Shown here: positions 7,895-15,958 of the stretch, one piece after another
Layout of the letters: each line of letters starts with the position of its first letter
How positions within the stretch are numbered: the stretch's first letter is position 1
From: Erwinia tasmaniensis Et1/99
GTDB lineage: Bacteria; Pseudomonadota; Gammaproteobacteria; Enterobacterales; Enterobacteriaceae
Assembly (NCBI RefSeq): GCF_000026185.1
Contig: NC_010694.1
Location: 744,001 to 808,000, forward strand
Reading direction: 5' to 3'
Length of the DNA stretch: 64,000 nt
Notes under the pieces: generated by a model
What the model was told of the DNA's origin: nothing
Database searches by the model: none
The model's input: the letters and a program-made list of their open reading frames with translations, nothing else
Position numbers and translations under genes: made by a program

Positions 7895-8896
7895 TTAGTA
7901 AACCATCACCACTTTGCCGCGCATATGCCCTTCAAGCACCAGACGGTGCGCTTCAGACAGCGTTTCCACGCTTAAACCGTGCAGGGTCTTACTGAGCGAT
8001 GTGGTGATTTTGCCTTCATCCAGCAGCCGCGCCGTAGCGTCGAGGATTTCTCCCTGGCGGGCGATGTCCGGGGTGGTAAACATGCTGCGGGTATACATAA
8101 ATTCAAAGTGAAGCGCAGCGCTTTTCAGCTTCAGCTGTTCCATATCCAGCGGCCCGGCGTTTTCCACGATGGTGCAAATCTGACCCTGTGGCGCAATCAG
8201 CTGGCTCATGGTCTGCCAGTGACCATCGGTATCGTTCAGGCAGAAAATGTAGTCAACCTGCTTCAGGCCATGCTTCTCCAGCTCGGCGGGCATGTCATGA
8301 TAGTTGATCACCAGATCAGCGCCGCGATCGAGGCACCACTGTACCGAATCCGGGCGCGACGCGGTGGCGATCACTTTCACCTTGCTATGCAGTTTCGCAA
8401 ACGGAATGGCCAGCGACCCTACGCCCCCGGCCCCGCCGACGATCAGTAAGGTTTTACCCTCACCCTCACTGTCGATATGCAGACGATCGAACAATCCTTC
8501 CCAGGCGGTCAGTGCGGTGAGTGGGATGGCGGCCGCCTGCGCCCAGTCGAGCGTTTTCGGCTTGTGGCCGGTAATGCGTGCATCAATCAGCTGATGCGTG
8601 GTGTTACTGCCGGGGCGGGTGATATCGCCGGCATAGAAAACCTCATCACCCACGTTAAAACCGCTGACCTTGCTTCCTTTCGCCAGTACGATGCCGCTGG
8701 CGTCCCAGCCGAGCACGCGCGGCTGTTGCAGACCGTTTTTCTGCGCGCCTTTATGCACTTTGGTATCGACCGGATTGACCGAAGCGGCTTTCACCTCCAC
8801 CAACAGATCGTATTCGCCGGGGGTGGGCTGCGGCCGCTGGATTTCAATAAACTGCTGTGGATTTTCCGGGTTAATAGCAATCGCTTTGTGCGTCAT
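7895..8896 (-). CDS. Zinc-binding alcohol dehydrogenase family / quinone oxidoreductase
   Basis: A 333-residue medium-chain dehydrogenase/reductase. It has a GroES-like N-terminal domain (VKAASVNPVDTKVHKG) and a Rossmann NAD(P) site with the GGAGGVGS motif near residue 158. It lacks the full set of structural-zinc cysteines of classical alcohol dehydrogenases, which fits the quinone-oxidoreductase-like subgroup (COG0604). The start used is the ATG at 8894-8896, which has AAGGAG just upstream and gives MTHKAIA; the open frame extends further but without support. It is divergently arranged with a LysR regulator 100 bp away, probably its controller. The substrate is unknown. Confidence 0.88.
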   Translation of the reverse strand: MTHKAIAINPENPQQFIEIQRPQPTPGEYDLLVEVKAASVNPVDTKVHKGAQKNGLQQPRVLGWDASGIVLAKGSKVSGFNVGDEVFYAGDITRPGSNTTHQLIDARITGHKPKTLDWAQAAAIPLTALTAWEGLFDRLHIDSEGEGKTLLIVGGAGGVGSLAIPFAKLHSKVKVIATASRPDSVQWCLDRGADLVINYHDMPAELEKHGLKQVDYIFCLNDTDGHWQTMSQLIAPQGQICTIVENAGPLDMEQLKLKSAALHFEFMYTRSMFTTPDIARQGEILDATARLLDEGKITTSLSKTLHGLSVETLSEAHRLVLEGHMRGKVVMVY

Positions 8897-8996
8897 GATG
8901 TTTCTCCTTAATGAGGTGATATTCAGTGTAGGCAACAATGCGGCTAATGATAAGATGGACAATAACGTAATCAGTGTTCGCACAGGATGAACAATC

Positions 8997-9875
8997 GTGT
9001 TTAAACAGTTGCAGGATATGGCCCTGTTTGCCCTGGTCGCCGAGTGCGGCAGCTTCACAGCGGCGGCAGCGCGTGCAGGGTTGCCCAAATCCAGCGTCAG
9101 CCAGCGTATCAGCCAGCTTGAGCATGCGCTGGGACTCAGGCTGATTAACCGCACCACGCGCCAGCTCAACCTGACGTTTGCCGGCGAGCGTTACCTGGTG
9201 CACTGCCAGGAGATGTTGCAGGCCAGCGAAAGAGCCGGACTGGTGATTGAACGATTGCGTGATAACCCCAGCGGGCGTTTACGTATCACATCCCCTGCCG
9301 GTATTGGCGCAACCCTGCTGGCGCGGGTTAATACCGACTTCCAGCAGCAATTCCCGGACGTGACGCTGGAAGTTTCTATTTCTGACGAGATGTGCGATCT
9401 GGTGCAGGACGGGTTTGACGTGGCGCTGCGCACCGGACGGCCGCAGGATCTATCGCTGATTGGTCGGCGTATTGGCTACTGCCAGCGGCTGCTGGTGGCA
9501 TCGCCGGATTATCTTGCTGATTATCAGACGCTCGCTCATCCACGCCAGCTATCGGAGCATCGTTGTATTGCCCATCGCGCGTGGAATGAATGGTTGCTGA
9601 AGCGCAACGAAGAGTATTACCGCTGGCTGCTGCCACCGACCCATATGACGGATAATCTGGTTTATGCGCGCGAATGTGCGCTTTCTTCGGGCGGGATCAC
9701 CCTGCTGCCGCGTTTTTTGAGCTGTGAAAAGCTGGTACAGGTACTGCCTGAGTGGGAAGTGGAGGGCAATGAGCTGTGGCTGGTTTATCCCAGCCGTAAG
9801 CTGAATTCACCGGCGCTTTCGCGCTTTGTTGATTTCGCCATGCGGTCGGAAATATTGCGTGAGTTTTATCGTTAA
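8997..9875 (+). CDS. LysR-family transcriptional regulator
   Basis: A 292-residue regulator. The N-terminal winged helix-turn-helix carries FTAAAARAGLPKSSVSQRISQLEHALGLRLINRTTR at about residues 20-54. A C-terminal effector-binding domain starts near residue 90 (GRLRITSPAGIGATLL). The start is GTG at 8997, preceded by AGGA at 8984-8987. It is divergent from the zinc-type oxidoreductase across 100 bp, the classical layout in which a LysR protein controls its neighbour and itself. The effector cannot be told from sequence. Confidence 0.93.
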   Translation: MFKQLQDMALFALVAECGSFTAAAARAGLPKSSVSQRISQLEHALGLRLINRTTRQLNLTFAGERYLVHCQEMLQASERAGLVIERLRDNPSGRLRITSPAGIGATLLARVNTDFQQQFPDVTLEVSISDEMCDLVQDGFDVALRTGRPQDLSLIGRRIGYCQRLLVASPDYLADYQTLAHPRQLSEHRCIAHRAWNEWLLKRNEEYYRWLLPPTHMTDNLVYARECALSSGGITLLPRFLSCEKLVQVLPEWEVEGNELWLVYPSRKLNSPALSRFVDFAMRSEILREFYR

Positions 9876-9905
9876 GGGCCGATCCCAGCAGGATCGACCC
9901 AGCAA

Positions 9906-9934
9906 AAACCACCGCGATCTCCATGAGATCGCGG
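9906..9934 (-). terminator. Terminator of ettA
   Basis: CCGCGATCTC at 9912-9921 and GAGATCGCGG at 9925-9934 form a perfect 10-bp stem with a 3-nt loop. On the minus strand the stem is followed by TGGTTTTTGC, consistent with termination of leftward ettA transcription. Confidence 0.8.
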
Positions 9935-9940
9935 CAGGGA

Positions 9941-11608
9941 TTACTTGATCATACGTTTGTACTTGATACGCTTCGGCTCCAGCGCTTCCGCGCCCAGCGT
10001 GCGTTTCTTGTACTCTTCGTATTCGGTGAAGTTACCTTCAAAGAACTCGATCTTGCCCTCATCCTGATAATCCAGAATATGGGTGGCGATACGGTCAAGG
10101 AACCAGCGGTCATGTGAGATGACCATCGCGCAGCCGGGGAACTCCAGCAGGGCGTTTTCCAGCGCGCGCAGGGTTTCGATATCCAGGTCGTTGGTCGGTT
10201 CATCCAGCAGCAGCACGTTGCCGCCAACCTGTAGCAGCTTGGCCAGATGCAGACGACCGCGCTCACCGCCGGACAATTCACCGACGCGTTTGCCCTGATC
10301 GACCCCTTTAAAGTTAAAGCGCCCAACGTAGGCACGGCTCGGCATTTCGGTATTGCCGATACGCATAATGTCCTGACCGCCGGAAACTTCTTCCCAGACG
10401 GTTTTGCTGTTATCCATGCTGTCGCGGAACTGATCGACAGAGGCCAGCTTAACGGTATCCCCCAGCACGATGCTGCCGGAATCAGGTTGTTCCTGACCGG
10501 ACATCATGCGGAACAGGGTAGATTTACCCGCGCCGTTCGGACCAATGATGCCGACAATCGCGCCCTTCGGTACTGAGAAGGTGAGATCGTCAATCAGCAG
10601 GCGATCGCCGTAGGATTTACGCAGGTTACTGACTTCCAATACTTTATCCCCAAGGCGCGCGCCAGGTGGAATAAACAGTTCGTTAGTCTCGTTGCGCTTC
10701 TGGTAATCGGTGCTGTTCAGCTCTTCGAAGCGAGCCAGACGGGCCTTGCCTTTTGACTGACGGCCTTTCGCGCCCTGACGCACCCACTCCAGCTCTTTCT
10801 CAATCGATTTGCGACGAGCGGCTTCGGAGGAGGCTTCCTGCGCCAGACGCGCATCTTTCTGTTCCAGCCATGAGGAGTAGTTGCCTTCCCACGGAATACC
10901 CTCGCCACGGTCCAGCTCAAGGATCCAACCGGCCACGTTATCGAGGAAGTAACGGTCGTGGGTAATCGCCACTACCGTGCCTTCGAAGTCATGCAGGAAA
11001 CGCTCCAGCCAGGCCACGGACTCTGCATCCAGGTGGTTGGTCGGTTCGTCGAGCAGCAGCATGTCCGGCTTTTCCAGCAGCAGACGGCACAGGGCAACGC
11101 GGCGGCGCTCACCCCCTGACAGATTGGCGATTTTCGCGTCCCAGTCCGGCAGACGTAGCGCATCGGCGGCACGCTCCAGCTGGGTATTGAGGTTGTGGCC
11201 ATCGTGTGCCTGGATAATCTCTTCCAGCACGCCTTGCTCTTTCGCCAGCTTATCGAAGTCGGCGTCTTCTGCCGCATAAAGGGCATACACTTCGTCAAGA
11301 CGCTTCAGAGCGCCAACCACTTCGGCCACCGCTTCTTCCACCGATTCGCGCACGGTGTGTTCCAGATTTAGCTGCGGTTCCTGTGCCAGATAACCAATTT
11401 TAATCCCCGGCTGTGGGCGGGCTTCCCCTTCAATATCATTATCGATACCGGCCATAATGCGCAGCAGGGTGGATTTACCCGCACCGTTCAGACCCAGAAC
11501 GCCGATTTTGGCACCTGGGAAGAAGCTGAGGGAGATGTTCTTTAAAATATGACGCTTCGGCGGGACGACTTTTCCCACGCGGTGCATGCTATAAACGAAT
11601 TGAGCCAC
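9941..11608 (-). CDS. ettA: Energy-dependent translational throttle protein EttA (ABC-F)
   Basis: Ribosome-associated ABC-F ATPase that gates entry of the first elongation cycle according to energy state. There are two ATP-binding cassettes with Walker A GLNGAGKST (about 39-47) and GPNGAGKST (about 357-365). Each has an LSGGERRR or LSGGERGR signature and an LLLDEPTN Walker B. The interdomain linker is highly charged. The 555 residues equal the E. coli protein. In E. coli it sits between nadR and slt; here both of its flanks carry inserted accessory genes. Confidence 0.97.
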   Translation of the reverse strand: MAQFVYSMHRVGKVVPPKRHILKNISLSFFPGAKIGVLGLNGAGKSTLLRIMAGIDNDIEGEARPQPGIKIGYLAQEPQLNLEHTVRESVEEAVAEVVGALKRLDEVYALYAAEDADFDKLAKEQGVLEEIIQAHDGHNLNTQLERAADALRLPDWDAKIANLSGGERRRVALCRLLLEKPDMLLLDEPTNHLDAESVAWLERFLHDFEGTVVAITHDRYFLDNVAGWILELDRGEGIPWEGNYSSWLEQKDARLAQEASSEAARRKSIEKELEWVRQGAKGRQSKGKARLARFEELNSTDYQKRNETNELFIPPGARLGDKVLEVSNLRKSYGDRLLIDDLTFSVPKGAIVGIIGPNGAGKSTLFRMMSGQEQPDSGSIVLGDTVKLASVDQFRDSMDNSKTVWEEVSGGQDIMRIGNTEMPSRAYVGRFNFKGVDQGKRVGELSGGERGRLHLAKLLQVGGNVLLLDEPTNDLDIETLRALENALLEFPGCAMVISHDRWFLDRIATHILDYQDEGKIEFFEGNFTEYEEYKKRTLGAEALEPKRIKYKRMIK

Positions 11609-11958
11609 GTTAGTTTGAGCCTCTGGTTTACGGGTTTCTGAGGTTGCCTGAGCTTCTTATGGGCACTTTTCCAGGTCAGGCATTTCAAATGCCAACCGGT
11701 AATGCACCCTCTGCGTCGCAATAATTGCCGTACCCGCTGCCGCTGATGAGCGCCAGCATGCAAAGGCGCGGCGCGAAGGCCAGACATGACGTGCCGGATT
11801 TTAGCGTTTTTTCGCGTGATATCCCAGCTGTCACTGACTAAGCGCGTAGTATAGCAATCGCCAGCTATCTCACACGAACGGATCTCCCAGGGGGAAAGCA
11901 GAGCCATGCTGTCAATGCGTTGAGCGTCCGGTGGTGAAGGCAACGGCCATGCAGATGA
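11609..11958. other. Spacer upstream of ettA, no gene recognised
   Basis: The 350 bp between the ettA start and the small membrane-protein gene at 11959 contain the ettA leader and promoter. A 133-codon open frame on the minus strand reaches into ettA but has no ribosome-binding site or recognisable protein character. I see no RNA gene or strong repeat here. Confidence 0.5.
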
Positions 11959-12327
11959 CTACCTGAGCACTAAGCCATTCAGGGCATCAAGTATTTTTAA
12001 AACATAGCTGCCAAACACGCAGGCCCAGAGAGCAAAGCCGATGCTGATAACGGCAGCGGAGGATTTGAGGGTGGATTTAACCGTGCAGATGCCGGTTTCA
12101 ATTTTGGTAAGCCTGGAGTCCATTGCCTTAACGTCTGATTTAATTTCAGCGGCGTCATGCCTGATATAATCAATATCGGTTGCAATTCGAGACGCTCTCA
12201 AATCGATATTGTCGTCCTTGCCGCCGCCCATACCACAACCTGCGAGACCAGAGTAACCCTCTGCCTGGCCTGGCAGTGACTGCGCAGCGCCGCTACGTAT
12301 TTCAGATAGCTTGAGTCTGTTCATCAT
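11959..12327 (-). CDS. Small hypothetical membrane protein with coiled coil
   Basis: A 122-residue protein. The N-terminus is Gly-rich, a charged amphipathic stretch at about 40-80 (IDYIRHDAAEIKSDVKAMD) suggests a coiled coil, and a single membrane helix follows at about 88-112. Two adjacent ATG codons (12327 and 12324) follow AAGGA at 12332-12336; the second has the better spacing. The form resembles small uncharacterised membrane proteins often found near prophage-like or accessory DNA. It lies alone between ettA and deoR on the same strand. I do not recognise a function. Confidence 0.6.
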   Translation of the reverse strand: MMNRLKLSEIRSGAAQSLPGQAEGYSGLAGCGMGGGKDDNIDLRASRIATDIDYIRHDAAEIKSDVKAMDSRLTKIETGICTVKSTLKSSAAVISIGFALWACVFGSYVLKILDALNGLVLR

Positions 12328-12522
12328 CTTTTCCTTGATTGAAGTGTAAAAACAACGCCCCGTTTATGCTGGATGGTCTTCAGCATTTTAATCCGTTTAT
12401 GCTGAGACAAATCGCTTACTCAGCTTGAAGGCGAGTCTACAAAACTTTTTGGCAGGCTGTCAGGGAGCAGAATGGATCGCTGCGAGCAGCATCATAATAA
12501 AGATGCGCAGTTTCATCAGGTT

Positions 12523-13275
12523 TCAGTCGCTGCCTGGAGAGGTCACCGCAATTGGCAGAACGTCAGGATGAGGCGCATCGCTAATCAACAGATCAAATGC
12601 GCTAAGGGGGGCAATGCGCGCCGACAGCACCTGGCCAAACTTGCTGCTGTCCGCCACCAAAAATTTCTGGCGTGAACGCTGTAGCGCCAGATGCTTGATC
12701 GGTAGCTCGTTAAGGTTATAGCAGCTGGCTCCCTGGCGTAAATCGACCCCGGCGGCCGAGATAAAGGCTTTGTCCGGGCACAGACTTTCCATCACCGACG
12801 GTTGACCGAGCGGGGTAAAGATGGCGTTATCCGGACGAAACTCTCCGCCGCACAGGATCACCCGACAGGCGGGTTTCTCTTTCAGTGCCAAAAAAGTGTT
12901 CATCGCGCAACACACGGCGGTAAATGGCAGGTCGTCGTCTATGGCATCGATAATCCATGGGATGGTGGTGCCACAGTCAAACCAGACCGTCTCTTCAGCG
13001 TGGATCATCGCCGCCGCAAGCTGTCCCAACAGGCGCTTGCGATCGACATTTTGCGCCTGCTGGTCGGAAACAAAATAGTGGCTCTGCTTGCGCAGCCCAT
13101 CGCCGACGATATAGCCACCAAGTAGCACCACAGCCGCCGAGCCTTCATTAAGATCGCGGCGGATGGTCATCTCTGATACACCGAGCAGCTGAGCCGCTTC
13201 TTTCAGATGAATTTTAGCAGTGCGTTGCAACGCCTGGGACAGCATATTGATGCGTTTGTCACGCCGGGTTTCCAT
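12523..13275 (-). CDS. deoR: Deoxyribose operon repressor DeoR
   Basis: A 250-residue DeoR-family regulator that aligns end to end with E. coli DeoR by eye. It has an N-terminal METRRDKRI and a helix-turn-helix LKEAAQLLGVSEMTIRRDL at about 24-42. Further shared blocks include VVLLGGYIV, FDCGTTIPWIIDAID, NTFLALKEKP and FISAAGVDL. The family represses nucleoside-catabolic deo genes in response to deoxyribose-5-phosphate. Its target genes are not in this window, so its place beside the urea transporter looks incidental. It is separated from urtE by 119 bp. Confidence 0.9.
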   Translation of the reverse strand: METRRDKRINMLSQALQRTAKIHLKEAAQLLGVSEMTIRRDLNEGSAAVVLLGGYIVGDGLRKQSHYFVSDQQAQNVDRKRLLGQLAAAMIHAEETVWFDCGTTIPWIIDAIDDDLPFTAVCCAMNTFLALKEKPACRVILCGGEFRPDNAIFTPLGQPSVMESLCPDKAFISAAGVDLRQGASCYNLNELPIKHLALQRSRQKFLVADSSKFGQVLSARIAPLSAFDLLISDAPHPDVLPIAVTSPGSD

Positions 13276-13394
13276 GATGTTGCTTCCCTTGTCGCGAGGA
13301 GTAAAAGGTAAAACTGACCGGGTGAGTGTTACGCACTTTGCAGTTTACCTTCAAGATGATTGCGCCGTAAACACGGGTGCTCCGAGCCTGGGGC

Positions 13395-14093
13395 TTAAAT
13401 GGCCACCAGGCTGCTGACGTCATCTTTTGCCATATCCTTGCCCAGGCCGCTCTGAATAATCTCACCACGTGACATCACCAGATACCGATCGGCCAGCCCG
13501 GCGGCAAACTCGTAGAACTGTTCCACCAGCAGGATCGCCATATCGCCACGGCTGGCCAGCTGGCGGATCACCGCACCGATCTCTTTGATCACCGAGGGCT
13601 GGATCCCTTCGGTGGGTTCATCGAGGATCAGCAGCTGCGGCCGAGAGGCCAGCGCCCGACCGATCGCCAGCTGCTGCTGCTGACCGCCGGACAGGTCGCC
13701 GCCGCGCCGCTGCTTCATCTCTTGCAGCACGGGAAACAGCTGCCAGATCTCCTGCGGCACCTGCTTAGCCGCGCTGCCGGAGAAACGCGCCAGCCCCATC
13801 AGCAGGTTTTCCTCTACCGTCAGACGCGGGAATATCTCGCGCCCTTGCGGAACATAGGCGATACCCGCCTGCACCCTCTGGTGCGGCTTGAGATGATTTA
13901 TCGATGTGTCCTGCCAGTTCAGGCTGCCGGATTTTGCCGCGACCAGCCCCATCAGGCACTTCAGCAGGGTGGTTTTTCCTACGCCGTTACGCCCCAGCAG
14001 ACAGGTGATCTCGCCCACTTTAGCCTCAAACGACAGGCCGCGCAGAATATGACTGCCGCCGTAATATTGATGCAGTTCAGAAACCTGTAACAT
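13395..14093 (-). CDS. urtE: Urea ABC transporter ATP-binding subunit UrtE
   Basis: A 232-residue LivF-type ATPase of the urea importer. It has Walker A GRNGVGKTTLL at about 34-44, a signature LSGGQQQQLAIGRAL, Walker B LLILDEPTEGIQPS, and switch His/Gln elements. The TEGIQPS after Walker B is typical of LivF/UrtE proteins. It begins 1 nt after the urtD stop and is the last gene of the leftward urea operon. Confidence 0.95.
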   Translation of the reverse strand: MLQVSELHQYYGGSHILRGLSFEAKVGEITCLLGRNGVGKTTLLKCLMGLVAAKSGSLNWQDTSINHLKPHQRVQAGIAYVPQGREIFPRLTVEENLLMGLARFSGSAAKQVPQEIWQLFPVLQEMKQRRGGDLSGGQQQQLAIGRALASRPQLLILDEPTEGIQPSVIKEIGAVIRQLASRGDMAILLVEQFYEFAAGLADRYLVMSRGEIIQSGLGKDMAKDDVSSLVAI

Positions 14094-14094
14094 G

Positions 14095-14886
14095 TTAGCG
14101 CCCCAAATAAACTTCTATAACCTGCTCATTTTCCTGCACTTTACGCAGCGATCCCTGTGCCAGTACCTGACCCTGATGCAGCACCGTGACATGGTCGGCA
14201 ATGGTTTCGACGAAACCCATATCGTGCTCTACCACCATCAGCGAATGCTTACCGGCCAGCTGGCGGAACAGCTCGGCGCTCCAGGCGGTTTCCGCATCGG
14301 TCATCCCTGCTGCCGGCTCATCGAGCAGCAACAGATGCGGCTCCTGCACCAGCAGCATGCCGATTTCGAGAAATTGCTTCTGGCCGTGCGACAGCAGGCC
14401 GGCTGGCCGCTTTCGCAGTTCGCCAAGGCGCAGCAGTTCCAGCACTTCGTCAATGCGGTCACGCTGCACGCCGCTTAATCTGGCGCGCAGGCAGGCCCAG
14501 ACGGATTTTTCGCTTTTTAGCGCAATCTCCAGATTCTCAAAAACGGTCAATGCTTCAAATACCGTCGGCTTCTGGAATTTGCGCCCGATACCGATGCGGG
14601 CGATCTCCACAGTCGACAGCGTGGTGAGGTCGGTCGTCTGATCGTAAATAACCCGGCCGCTGTCCGGACGGGTTTTTCCGCTGATCACATCCATCAGCGT
14701 GGTTTTACCCGCGCCGTTAGGGCCGATGACGCAGCGCAGTTCGCCCACGCCTATCTCTAATGACAAATCGGTCAGCGCCCTGAAGCCGTCAAAGGTGACG
14801 TTAATCTTCTCCAGCTGCAATATCGGATCGCTCCGTTGACGATGACGATCCGCCGGATGAGGTTGGGTAAACGGCCGTTCAGTCAT
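14095..14886 (-). CDS. urtD: Urea ABC transporter ATP-binding subunit UrtD
   Basis: LivG-type ATPase. It has Walker A GPNGAGKTTLMD, signature LSHGQKQFLEIGMLL, and Walker B LLLLDEPAAGMTDAE; LSHGQ in place of LSGGQ is characteristic of UrtD. The start chosen is the ATG at 14884-14886 with GGAGG directly upstream, giving 263 residues. A longer open frame exists but begins inside urtC without support. The start overlaps the urtC stop by 8 nt, implying translational coupling. Confidence 0.94.
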   Translation of the reverse strand: MTERPFTQPHPADRHRQRSDPILQLEKINVTFDGFRALTDLSLEIGVGELRCVIGPNGAGKTTLMDVISGKTRPDSGRVIYDQTTDLTTLSTVEIARIGIGRKFQKPTVFEALTVFENLEIALKSEKSVWACLRARLSGVQRDRIDEVLELLRLGELRKRPAGLLSHGQKQFLEIGMLLVQEPHLLLLDEPAAGMTDAETAWSAELFRQLAGKHSLMVVEHDMGFVETIADHVTVLHQGQVLAQGSLRKVQENEQVIEVYLGR

Positions 14887-15958
14887 GTTTCCTCCGGCGC
14901 AGCAGGCCAATGACGCCACGCGGTAGCCACAGCGTGACGAGAATAAACATCAGGCCGAGAAAAAACAGCCAGTACTCGGGGAAGGCAACGGTAAACCCGC
15001 TTTTTGCCCCGTTAACGATGCCCGCACCCAGCAGAGGCCCAATCAGCGTACCGCGTCCGCCGAGCGCCACCCAGATGGCGGCTTCAATCGAGTTGGTCGG
15101 CGACATTTCACCCGGGTTGATAATGCCAACCTGCGGCACATACAGCGCCCCGGCCAGTCCGCACAGGACGGCAGAGAGCGTCCAGACAAACAGCTTGAAG
15201 CCTTCAGGATGGTAGCCACAGAACATCAGACGGTTTTCCGCATCACGCACCGCCGTCAGCACGCGGCCAAACTTGCTGCGCGCCAGCGCAAAGCCCACGC
15301 CGAGGCTGGCAATCAGCAGTAAAACGCTGGCGAAAAATAGTGCGATGCGCGTACCGGTGGCGTCGATCCGAAAGCCGAGCAGGGTGGTAAAACCGGTAAA
15401 CCCGTTGTTGCCGCCGAAGCCGGTTTCGTTGCGAAAGAACAGCAGCATGCCCGCATAGGTCAGCGCCTGGGTGATAATCGAGAAGTAGACCCCTTTGATT
15501 TTCGAACGGAAGGCGAACCAGCCAAACAGCAGCGCCAGCACGCCTGGAACCAGCACGATCAGACACAGTGCCCAGGCGAAATGCTGGGTGCCAGCCCAGA
15601 ACCACGGCAGTTCATTCCACGAGAGGAATGACATAAAGGCGGGCAGTCCGTCACCGGCGGCCTGGCGCATCAGATACATGCCCATCGCATAGCCGCCGAG
15701 CGCGAAGAACAGCCCGTGGCCGAGTGACAGCAGCCCGGCGTAGCCCCAGACCAGGTCGAGCGCGACCGCGACGATGGCATAGCACAGGATTTTGCCGACC
15801 AGCGTCAGCGTCCAGGTGGAAATCGCCAGCGGATTTTCCGGCGGCAGCAGGGCGAGCAAAGGCAGCAGTAGCAGCGCCAGCAGCAGCATGCCGCCCAGTA
15901 TGCTGGTGAGGCGCGGCGCCTGCCGCACGGCGCGCAGCGTTAATGGTTGCATTGTCAA
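14879..15958 (-). CDS. urtC: Urea ABC transporter permease UrtC
   Basis: LivM-type inner-membrane permease of 359 residues with about ten hydrophobic segments. It has the family block WGYAGLLSLGHGLFFALGGYAMGMYL at about 69-94 and ALGGRGTLIGPLLGA near 300. Start choice: TTG at 15958 overlaps the urtB stop (TTGA) and lies 7-8 nt from a GGGAGG. The ATG two codons further in (15952) is possible but poorly spaced. It is paired with UrtB as the heterodimeric channel. Confidence 0.94.
   Translation of the reverse strand: MTMQPLTLRAVRQAPRLTSILGGMLLLALLLLPLLALLPPENPLAISTWTLTLVGKILCYAIVAVALDLVWGYAGLLSLGHGLFFALGGYAMGMYLMRQAAGDGLPAFMSFLSWNELPWFWAGTQHFAWALCLIVLVPGVLALLFGWFAFRSKIKGVYFSIITQALTYAGMLLFFRNETGFGGNNGFTGFTTLLGFRIDATGTRIALFFASVLLLIASLGVGFALARSKFGRVLTAVRDAENRLMFCGYHPEGFKLFVWTLSAVLCGLAGALYVPQVGIINPGEMSPTNSIEAAIWVALGGRGTLIGPLLGAGIVNGAKSGFTVAFPEYWLFFLGLMFILVTLWLPRGVIGLLRRRKHD

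Noticed and set aside
7895..9169. Long N-terminal extension of the zinc-type oxidoreductase
   Set aside because: The extension overlaps the divergent LysR gene; the conserved start MTHKAIA at 8896 has AAGGAG directly upstream.
11542..11943. 133-codon minus-strand frame overlapping the ettA start
   Set aside because: No ribosome-binding site, unusual composition, and it runs out of frame into ettA.
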